Assembly: GCA_963790545.1 (NCBI GenBank)
Contig: CAWBPA010000017.1
Span: 248,001 to 312,000, forward strand
From: DATBJG01 sp963790545
GTDB lineage: Bacteria > Acidobacteriota > Vicinamibacteria > Vicinamibacterales > JAMQPK01
DNA: 64,000 bases
Direction: 5' to 3'
Both the position numbers and the translations under genes were made by a program. The notes beneath the pieces are model-generated. The model was not told where the DNA came from. It did not search any database and was given only the letters and a program-made list of their open reading frames with translations. Of this stretch, positions 54,525 to 61,710 are shown piece by piece (position 1 is the stretch's first letter; each line of letters begins with the position of its first letter).

Positions 54525-56780
54525 ATGCGCTATCGACTTGCCCGTGTGTTCCTGACGCTGGCGTTGTGTGTCATCGCCGTGCTGAGTCTCCGGGCGGCGA
54601 CGGCCGTGTTCTGGACCGTCGCCTCTCAGGCGAGTCTCCTGAAAGGCGAGATCAAGGATCTTTCAATCGACCAACATGGCCGGTTGATGCTTGGGCCCGG
54701 CCTCGAGCTCGTCTACGAAAGCACCGCCCCCTTCTTGTGGTCGATGGTGAGCACTCCGGACGGAGGCTTCTACGTCGGAAGTGGTAACGAAGGGAAGGTT
54801 TTCAAGCTCGACGCCAACGGCAAAGGTGCAGTGTTTTTCGATGCCAACGAACTGGAAGTCCATGCGCTTGCCTTGGGTGCCAAAGGGGATCTGTTCGTTG
54901 CGACCTCACCTGACGGCCGTGTGTACAAAGTTGACGCCGCCGGAAAGGGCGAGCCGTTCTTCGATCCTGAGGACAAATATATCTGGGCGCTCGCGTTCGA
55001 TCCGCAGGGCAATCTCTTCGTGGGGACCGGAGACAAAGGGACGGTGTATCGGGTAACCCCGGACGGTCAGTCGACGGTGTTCTACAAGACCATGACGACT
55101 CATGCGGTGGCGCTGGCCCTCGAGCCGTCGGGAAACTGGCTCGTGGGCACAGAATCGCCAGGAAAGCTGTTCAGGGTCGACCGAGCCGGCAAGGGATTCG
55201 TGCTGCTGGACTCGACGTTCCAGGAGATCCACGCGATTCGCTTTGATGGCAAAGGCACGATCTACGCGGCAGCCCTGAGCGGCCGCCCCACGACCGACAC
55301 GCGACCTCCAGAGCCCGCACGCCCGGAAACGACCCGCGCGCCATCCGCCGCTCCCGTGCCGGTGGTAACCACGGAAGTCACATCGGTCAGCATTGTCGAT
55401 CCGGCCGGTGGCCAGACGCTCACGACAAGCGCCAGAGACGATCGACGGAACAGCAGGGGGGCTGTCTACCGAATTGCGCCGGATGGCTTGTGGGACATCA
55501 TCTGGGAATCCCGGGATGATTCGCCGTACGACGTGTCGTTCGATCGTGATGGAGCTTTACTGATCGGCACCGGACGTGGTGGCAAAATCTATCGGCTGAG
55601 CGGTGCACCGTTGGCCCCAACGCTGCTGGCCCAGGCCGATGCGCAGCAGATCACGGCGTTCCTTCGGGATGCGAAGGGTGTGCACTACTACTCGACCGCT
55701 AATCCCGGGAAAGTCTTTCGCCTGTCTGCCGATCGCGCCGAGCGCGGGACCTACGAATCGGAGGTTCGAGACGCGCAAACCGTGGCTGGGTGGGGCGTGC
55801 TCAGCTGGAGAGCCGCGACGCAGTCTGGCGGCCGTGTTGAGCTTTACACGCGGTCGGGGAACACGGCCACGCCTGATGCGACATGGAGTGCCTGGGAAGG
55901 GCCCTACAAGGTTCCCGAAGGCGATCCGATCGTGAGTCCCAAAGCGCGCTACTTGCAGTGGAAAGCCGAGCTCAGCGGCCGTCAGGGTAATCCGGTCCTG
56001 ACGTCGGTCACCGCTGCCTATCTGCCGAAGAATGCGCGGCCGCAAGTCACGTCGATCACGGTGCATCCGCCAGGAACGGTGTTTCAGAAGCCGTACCCCA
56101 CCGGGGATCCCGACATCGCAGGCCTCGAAGAGCAACCTTCAGAGCGTCGCCAGCCCGGTGGTTCCAGTGCAACGGGAGCGCCCGGCGCGCCACTCAGTGG
56201 CAGTCTTGCACTCGGTCGTCGCGCGTATCAGAAGGGATTTCAGACCTTCGTCTGGCGTGCGCAGGACGACGACAATGACGAACTGACGTACGAGATTCAG
56301 TATCGACGAGAGGGCGAGACGACGTGGAAGCCTCTCAAGTCCGATCTCCTCGACACGATTTTTGTCTGGGACACCACCTCGGTTCCCAATGGCACATACC
56401 TCATCAAGATTGGCGCCTCGGATAGCCCCTCGAACGCACCTGCCTCAACGCTGATTGGAGAGCTCGAGGGCTCAGCCTTCGATATCGACAACGGACCGCC
56501 GACGATTCGCGTAGTGGACGTCCGCTCCGGATCCCGGCCAACCCTGATCTTCGAGGTCAGGGATGACCAGTCCGCTGTTCAGCGTGTCGAGTATTCCATC
56601 GACGCCGAACGGTGGAAGCCCATCTATCCGAAGGATGGCATTGCCGACTCACGGTTGGAGGAATTCGAGCTCGTCCTGGAAGGAGACGCCGCCGTTGCGG
56701 GAGTGATTATCCGCGCCGTTGACGCGTCGAACAACATTGCCACCAGCCGTGGCGACCCACGACCGCCCCGCTCACGCTAG
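54525..56780 (+). CDS. Exported beta-propeller protein with fibronectin-like C-terminus
   Basis: A 751-residue exported protein: signal peptide (V-F-L-T-L-A-L-C-V-I-A-V-L-S-L), then at least seven propeller blades with recurring G-x-G-x-K-G-x-V-Y/F-K/R-V/L and L-F-V-G-T-G (residues 60-420). A presumably folded region follows, with F-V-W-R-A-Q-D-D-D-N-D-E-L-T-Y typical of Ig/fibronectin-like domains. The NHL/Kelch-like blades suggest binding rather than catalysis. It is very probably cotranscribed with the S55 peptidase. No ribosome-binding site is seen because a repeat occupies that position. Confidence 0.75.
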   Translation: MRYRLARVFLTLALCVIAVLSLRAATAVFWTVASQASLLKGEIKDLSIDQHGRLMLGPGLELVYESTAPFLWSMVSTPDGGFYVGSGNEGKVFKLDANGKGAVFFDANELEVHALALGAKGDLFVATSPDGRVYKVDAAGKGEPFFDPEDKYIWALAFDPQGNLFVGTGDKGTVYRVTPDGQSTVFYKTMTTHAVALALEPSGNWLVGTESPGKLFRVDRAGKGFVLLDSTFQEIHAIRFDGKGTIYAAALSGRPTTDTRPPEPARPETTRAPSAAPVPVVTTEVTSVSIVDPAGGQTLTTSARDDRRNSRGAVYRIAPDGLWDIIWESRDDSPYDVSFDRDGALLIGTGRGGKIYRLSGAPLAPTLLAQADAQQITAFLRDAKGVHYYSTANPGKVFRLSADRAERGTYESEVRDAQTVAGWGVLSWRAATQSGGRVELYTRSGNTATPDATWSAWEGPYKVPEGDPIVSPKARYLQWKAELSGRQGNPVLTSVTAAYLPKNARPQVTSITVHPPGTVFQKPYPTGDPDIAGLEEQPSERRQPGGSSATGAPGAPLSGSLALGRRAYQKGFQTFVWRAQDDDNDELTYEIQYRREGETTWKPLKSDLLDTIFVWDTTSVPNGTYLIKIGASDSPSNAPASTLIGELEGSAFDIDNGPPTIRVVDVRSGSRPTLIFEVRDDQSAVQRVEYSIDAERWKPIYPKDGIADSRLEEFELVLEGDAAVAGVIIRAVDASNNIATSRGDPRPPRSR

Positions 56781-56786
56781 CGGCGA

Positions 56787-56806
56787 CGTCCGACTTTAGC
56801 CGGACG
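56787..56806. repeat. Dispersed hairpin, near copy of 46791-46810
   Basis: CGTCCGACT-TT-AGCCGGACG, one mismatch in the arms, between two convergent genes. Confidence 0.6.
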
Positions 56807-56808
56807 GC

Positions 56809-57696
56809 TCAGCTCGTGGTGACGTCGCTCGTCGGAAGCGCGGGGCCGAGGCTCAGCGGGTCGGCCGGTTCGACGAGCGGCAACCAGCCAATCGGACGCG
56901 CGGGCGCGGGCGCGACGGGCAAGACCTTCGGCCGGAATACGGGTGACTTTCCGCGGACGGTGGTGTGCGTCAGCACCCACACCACGTTGACAGACATGGC
57001 AGCCCCATCCCGGTTGCGGGCCGGTTCGAATCGCGCCGTCGACGCGGCATCGAGCAAATCGTCGGTCAACCGGGATTGACCGGTCTTCGACTCGGTCGCG
57101 GACTGACCGGCTGGAGAGAGCAGCTCAATCTCTGACAAGCTTCCGTCCCGCGTCACGACAGCGGCCAACGCAAAAATCGCGTCTTCCCCACCCTGCTGAT
57201 TCATGACCGTTGCCGGCATCACCGCATCAGGGTACGCGCGCGGCAACACCAGGGGTTCTGCGGCGAGCCTGGTCGCGGGTCCGTGCGACAACGTCTCGAA
57301 GACGGCAGCAAGGGAGTCGGGACGAGCGGTCACATCGTGAACCAGGCCGAAGACGGTGAGTCCGCAGATGAGCATCGCGGCAATACCGCAGCCCGCCGCC
57401 CAGACGAGATGCATATCCTGAAACAGATCCTCGATTTGATGCGCGAGTGAGGCCTTGCGCTCGGCTTTGATCCGGGGAAGTACAGCCGCCTGGAGTGCTG
57501 CCAGGTCCGATCGCTCCGGTCCACTGGCCAACGCCCGTACTGCGCGACCGATCTCGTCGATCAGCCCTGCTTCCGCTCGGCAGGCCGCGCACTCTTTCAA
57601 ATGCGCGTCGATTGCCACCTGTTCCCTGAGCGTCAACTCGCCATCACAGAAGGCGGACAGCTGACGTTTCGTGGCCGAGCAACTCAAGATCTTCAT
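56809..57696 (-). CDS. Zinc-finger anti-sigma factor with TonB-like C-terminal domain
   Basis: A 295-residue protein: N-terminal zf-HC2 (H-L-K-E-C-A-A-C, zinc ligands H32, C36, C39), one membrane segment near residues 97-118 and a periplasmic part. Its last third contains A-R-F-E-P-A-R-N-R-D-G-A-A-M-S-V-N-V-V-W-V, the TonB C-terminal domain pattern. The start overlaps the sigma stop (ATGA). It should sequester the sigma factor at the membrane; the TonB-like domain may sense an outer-membrane partner (inference). Confidence 0.78.
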   Translation of the reverse strand: MKILSCSATKRQLSAFCDGELTLREQVAIDAHLKECAACRAEAGLIDEIGRAVRALASGPERSDLAALQAAVLPRIKAERKASLAHQIEDLFQDMHLVWAAGCGIAAMLICGLTVFGLVHDVTARPDSLAAVFETLSHGPATRLAAEPLVLPRAYPDAVMPATVMNQQGGEDAIFALAAVVTRDGSLSEIELLSPAGQSATESKTGQSRLTDDLLDAASTARFEPARNRDGAAMSVNVVWVLTHTTVRGKSPVFRPKVLPVAPAPARPIGWLPLVEPADPLSLGPALPTSDVTTS

Positions 57697-58313
57697 CGTA
57701 GCGCTCCCAGCTCTGCCCGCAGGGCCTGCCGCGCCCGAGTGAGTCGTGACTTCACTGTACCAATCGCCAAGCCCAACGAGAACGCAATCTCTTCGTAACT
57801 CAGTCCTTCCAGTTCTCGCAACACGATCGCTGTTCGCTGTTCGAATGGAAGACGCTCGATGGCCGCTCGAAGCCGGTCGGCAAGCTCATGGCTCGCAAAC
57901 ATCCGATCGGGCGCGGCCGCATCTGTTCGCAGGGCAAGATCGCCGCAACGCTGCAGGTGCGCGTCGAGCGAAACCTGATCGCCCTGATGGCGCCGGCGCC
58001 ACCACCGTTGTCGATTTCGCACCTGGTTGACCGTGATGCGGTAAATCCATGTTCTGAGCGCCGACTGACCTCGGAATCGATGAATGGTTCGAAAAACCCG
58101 CAGGAAGACTTCCTGCGTCAAATCGAGGGCCTCATCGCGGTCGCCAAGCAGATGACTCGCCAAACCGAACACCATGCGGTGGTGTTCGGCCACGAGCAAC
58201 GCGCTCGCGTCCTCGTCGCCAGCCGCGCACCGTTGCACGAGCTGGGCTTCACGCCCGGCAACCTCGGTCCAGCTGGCGGCGCTGGCCTGTTTCACCGCGA
58301 GTTCCCCAGCCAT
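57693..58313 (-). CDS. ECF-type RNA polymerase sigma factor
   Basis: A 206-residue sigma factor: region 2 (H-R-M-V-F-G-L-A-S-H-L-L-G-D-R-D-E-A-L-D-L, then Q-E-V-F-L-R-V-F-R) and region 4 (L-P-F-E-Q-R-T-A-I-V-L-R, then L-S-Y-E-E-I-A-F-S-L). The ATG fits; TATAGT with extended TG sits 20 bases upstream. Its own anti-sigma factor overlaps its end. The two sigma/anti-sigma pairs in this window belong to different subgroups. Confidence 0.9.
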   Translation of the reverse strand: MAGELAVKQASAASWTEVAGREAQLVQRCAAGDEDASALLVAEHHRMVFGLASHLLGDRDEALDLTQEVFLRVFRTIHRFRGQSALRTWIYRITVNQVRNRQRWWRRRHQGDQVSLDAHLQRCGDLALRTDAAAPDRMFASHELADRLRAAIERLPFEQRTAIVLRELEGLSYEEIAFSLGLAIGTVKSRLTRARQALRAELGALR

Positions 58314-58330
58314 AGTGTGGCCATTCCCAA

Positions 58331-58339
58331 ACTATATCA
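58331..58339 (-). promoter_or_regulatory. Extended -10 promoter of the second ECF operon
   Basis: TGATATAGT on the minus strand, leaving only about 12 leader bases before the ATG. No obvious -35. Confidence 0.4.
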
Positions 58340-58492
58340 GGGAAGTGCGAACGACGATAGAAAGTGGCACCGACGCTCTCGCCCGGGGGTGGTGTGCCCT
58401 AACCCCTGTATTCCCCGTCTCTTCCCTTGGTGATGGGTTCCCACTAACATTGGACCCCTGCCCAGGCCAAAAGTTCCCTCCGTGCTGCTACT

Positions 58493-59797
58493 ATGTCTTC
58501 GGTGAAGAGGCTTCTGGCAGGCGTAGTCGTCCTCACCGGCCTCACGGCGGGCACAATCCTCGTTTACAACAGCGTTTCACGCGATCGCGGCTACCGTCTG
58601 CTTATTCGGCAGGGCGAAGTGTCTCTGGCCCAGGGACAGACATTTCAGGCCATCGAGGCGTTCAGCGGTGCCCTCGCCCTGAAGCCAGCCTCCATGTTGG
58701 CTCACCTGAAGCGCGGAGAGACCTACAAGCGGCGCGGCGACCTCCAGGCGGCCATTCCGGACCTTCAAACGGCCAACAGTCTCGATCCCACGGCCACGCG
58801 TCCATGGGAAGAGCTCGGGGACGTCAACTACGCTTTAGAACGTGATGCCGCTGCCGTTCAAGCCTACGAGTCCTACCTCCGTCTCGACAACCAATCGGCG
58901 CGTGTTCTGTACAAGCTTGGTCTGGCGCGATATCGACTGGGCAATCCCGAGGCCTCCATTGCCACCTTGCGCCAGGCGGTTGTCATCGATGAACGCTTTG
59001 CCGAAGCCTACTATCTGCTGGGGTTGTGCCTGAGCGACCTCGATCGTCACCTCGAGGCGATTCAGGCGCTCGAACGCACCGTGGCGCTGGAACCCGCGTT
59101 GGCACCGCCGCGCGAAAAACTGGCAGACCTCTACGCCGGACAAGGTCGCCACCAGGAAGAGGTTCAGCAGCTCGAGGCGCTCGCCGTGCTGGATCCCGCT
59201 CGCGTCGAGCGGCACATCGCGCTTGGTCTCGGGTACGCCCGCGGCGATCACTCCGACATGGCCGTCATGGCGCTCGGCCGGGCGGCGGAGCGTCTCCCCA
59301 ACCAGCCTGGTGTCTATATCGCGCTTGGACGTGTGTGGCTGGAAGCGGCACAGGAACGCCGCGATCCATCTGCGCTCCGCAAAGCACTTGAAGCGCTTCA
59401 ACCAATTGCCGCCCGGCCCTCAGCACCAGGTGACGCGTTGGCGCTTTACGGTCGGGCCCTGCTCCTCGCCGGTCAGCCCCAGCGCGCCGAACAAATATTG
59501 CGGCTGGCCGTGTCGCGGTTACCAGTGGACCCGCAAACGTTCCTGGATTTGTCGGAAGCGGCTCAGCGTCTGGACCATCTGGATCTGGCAAGGGAGGCCC
59601 TGGTCCAACGCGACGCCCTGATGTCGGACGATGATCGCGATCGCGGCGCGCGGACTATCCTGATCGGCGATCTTTCCATGCGGCTCAACGACGTAGCGGG
59701 TGCGGTCCGCTGGTACGAACGGGCCCTCGCCACCTCCCCTGACGATGCCGAGCTGTTGAGGAAGCTGGATCAAGCCCGGCGGCGACTGCCCTCCTAA
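58493..59797 (+). CDS. Membrane-anchored TPR protein
   Basis: A 434-residue protein with an N-terminal membrane anchor (L-L-A-G-V-V-V-L-T-G-L-T) and about ten tetratricopeptide repeats, e.g. A-x-L-x-L-K-P-A-S-x-L-A-H and A-I-A-T-L-R-Q-A-V. Such proteins act as scaffolds for envelope complexes. It converges with the DppC gene. No enzyme domain is present, and the partner is unknown. The 180-base region upstream holds no clear promoter. Confidence 0.78.
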   Translation: MSSVKRLLAGVVVLTGLTAGTILVYNSVSRDRGYRLLIRQGEVSLAQGQTFQAIEAFSGALALKPASMLAHLKRGETYKRRGDLQAAIPDLQTANSLDPTATRPWEELGDVNYALERDAAAVQAYESYLRLDNQSARVLYKLGLARYRLGNPEASIATLRQAVVIDERFAEAYYLLGLCLSDLDRHLEAIQALERTVALEPALAPPREKLADLYAGQGRHQEEVQQLEALAVLDPARVERHIALGLGYARGDHSDMAVMALGRAAERLPNQPGVYIALGRVWLEAAQERRDPSALRKALEALQPIAARPSAPGDALALYGRALLLAGQPQRAEQILRLAVSRLPVDPQTFLDLSEAAQRLDHLDLAREALVQRDALMSDDDRDRGARTILIGDLSMRLNDVAGAVRWYERALATSPDDAELLRKLDQARRRLPS

Positions 59798-59801
59798 CGC
59801 G

Positions 59802-60614
59802 TTACGTTTGCCGACCTTTCGCGCTCAGCCGCTTCGGATCTAACGCGTCGCGCAGGCCATCGCCCAGGAAATTGAACCCCAGCACGAGAATCGCAATCGC
59901 GGCGCCTGGAAAGATCGTGAGGTGCGGCGCATCGAGGAGATGTGCGCGGCCGCCATTGAGCATCGTCCCCCAGCTGGGAGTCGGCGGTTGGACACCGAGT
60001 CCCAGGAAGCTCAGTGAGGCCTCCGCAATGATGGCCCCTGCCATGCCCAGGGTTGCCTGCACCAGCACAGCCGGCAAAGTCGTCGGAATGACATGTCGCA
60101 GGAGCACGCGCCAGGTCCTGGCACCGAGTGCACGCGCTGCCTGGACGAACTCGAGTTCGCGAGCGCGCAGCACCAGTCCACGCACCAGTCTCGCATAGCT
60201 GACCCACCCGATGACCGAAAGCGCCAGTACCACGTTCGTAAGACTGGGACCCAGCACGGCTACCATGGCAATGGCCAGCAGAATACCGGGAAACGCGAGA
60301 AGGACATCCATCGTGCGGCTGATGACATCCTCGACCCACCCACCGAAATAGCCCGCGGCCGACCCCAGCAGAATGCCCACCGACGCGGAGATCGACACGA
60401 CCACCAGGCCGACGAGCAACGAAATGCGCGCTCCGGACAATATGCGCGACAAAATGTCTCGTCCCAGTTCGTCGAGACCAAACCAGTGCGCGCGGCTGGG
60501 TCCCTGCAGTCGCAGCGGCAGCTGCTGGGCACTCGCATCGTACGGGACGATCAGTGGGCCAGCCACAGCGGCCAGGACGGCCGCCAGAACGATCAGCGCT
60601 CCAACTCGTGGCAC
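59802..60614 (-). CDS. dppC: ABC peptide/nickel transporter permease, DppC family
   Basis: A 270-residue permease with six membrane segments and the EAA-type cytoplasmic loop (R-A-L-G-A-R-T-W-R-V-L-L-R-H-V-I-P). The N-terminal H-W-F-G-L-D-E-L-G-R-D-I-L-S-R is the OppC/DppC hallmark. It pairs with DppB just upstream to import oligopeptides, dipeptides or nickel. No substrate-binding protein or ATPase gene follows, so the rest of the system lies elsewhere. GTG start. Confidence 0.9.
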   Translation of the reverse strand: MPRVGALIVLAAVLAAVAGPLIVPYDASAQQLPLRLQGPSRAHWFGLDELGRDILSRILSGARISLLVGLVVVSISASVGILLGSAAGYFGGWVEDVISRTMDVLLAFPGILLAIAMVAVLGPSLTNVVLALSVIGWVSYARLVRGLVLRARELEFVQAARALGARTWRVLLRHVIPTTLPAVLVQATLGMAGAIIAEASLSFLGLGVQPPTPSWGTMLNGGRAHLLDAPHLTIFPGAAIAILVLGFNFLGDGLRDALDPKRLSAKGRQT

Positions 60615-60626
60615 GTCACCAACCCT

Positions 60627-61547
60627 TCATTCAAACCGAATTCGCGGATCGAGCCACCCATACGCCACATCTGTCAACAGATTCATCGCCACATATGTCA
60701 CCGCGATCAGCAGAATGCAACCTTGCACCAGCGGATAGTCTCGGAATCCGATCGACTGAATCAACAGCCGTCCGATTCCCGGCCAGGCAAAGATGGTTTC
60801 GGTGATCACAGTACCCGTCAGGACCGACCCGAACTGCAAGCCAACAATCGTCACGATGGGGATGAGGCTGTTGCGAAAGGCGTGGCGCAGCACGACACGG
60901 GTCCGCGATGCGCCGCGTGCGGCTGCAGCCATGACATACAGCTCGCGCAACTCGTCGAGCAGGCTGGCACGCGTCATCCGTGCCAGGATCGCCGCGAGCG
61001 CGGCACCTAGGGTGGTGGCCGGCAACACCAGATGTTGCCATGTGCCACGCCCAGACACCGGCAGCCACCCCAGCTCCACGGAAAACAGAATCGCCATGAG
61101 AGGCCCCAACCAGAAGTTCGGAACCGAAATCCCGAGCAGGGCCAATGTCATGGCCGCCTGATCGATGGCGGTCGACTTCCAGACCGCGGCAGCGATTCCC
61201 AGCGGGATTGCAAGAGCCATGGCGACGGCCATGGCCGCAAACGCCAGCTCGGCGGTGGCCGGCATCCGCTCGAGAATCAGCGTCGTGACCGGTTGATTCC
61301 GGCTTATCGATACACCCAAATCGCCGCGAACCAGTCCACTCAGAAACGCCGTGTACTGCACGAGCAGGGGCCGATTGAGGCCCAATCGCTCGCGAAGCTC
61401 GACGAGATCCTGGGCCGACGCCCCCTCTCCCAACATCGCCTGCGCCGGATCACCGGGTACAAGGTGGATGAGCGCGAACACGAGCGTTGCCACACCAAAC
61501 AACACGGGAATCGTCAGCAGGAGACGACGGAGGAGGAAGCGAGACAT
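60627..61547 (-). CDS. dppB: ABC peptide/nickel transporter permease, DppB family
   Basis: A 306-residue permease: R-F-L-L-R-R-L-L-L-T-I-P-V-L-F-G-V at the N-terminus, H-L-V-P-G-D-P-A, and the EAA loop R-G-A-S-R-T-R-V-V-L-R-H-A-F-R-N-S-L-I-P. Six membrane segments. Together with DppC it forms the channel of a binding-protein-dependent importer. The intergenic gap to dppC is 12 bases. Confidence 0.92.
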   Translation of the reverse strand: MSRFLLRRLLLTIPVLFGVATLVFALIHLVPGDPAQAMLGEGASAQDLVELRERLGLNRPLLVQYTAFLSGLVRGDLGVSISRNQPVTTLILERMPATAELAFAAMAVAMALAIPLGIAAAVWKSTAIDQAAMTLALLGISVPNFWLGPLMAILFSVELGWLPVSGRGTWQHLVLPATTLGAALAAILARMTRASLLDELRELYVMAAAARGASRTRVVLRHAFRNSLIPIVTIVGLQFGSVLTGTVITETIFAWPGIGRLLIQSIGFRDYPLVQGCILLIAVTYVAMNLLTDVAYGWLDPRIRFE

Positions 61548-61558
61548 TCTTGAAGAAG

Positions 61559-61710
61559 ACAGAATACAGAATTCAGAACACAGAATGAGAAGGGGGAGTC
61601 TGGTTAGATTGTCTTACTCTGGCACAGTAGCTCATGAACGTCTCTGCGGGTTTCATTGGTCGTCACCATCGCCGCTTTCGGACTTCGCCATCGCACATTC
61701 TGTATTCTGT
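61559..61710. repeat. Inverted degenerate ACAGAAT repeats flanking the regulator 3' end
   Basis: ACAGAATACAGAA (61559-61571) is exactly complementary to TTCTGTATTCTGT (61698-61710); each arm continues with further imperfect units. The right arm runs into the 3' end of the sigma-54 regulator's coding sequence. Confidence 0.65.
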
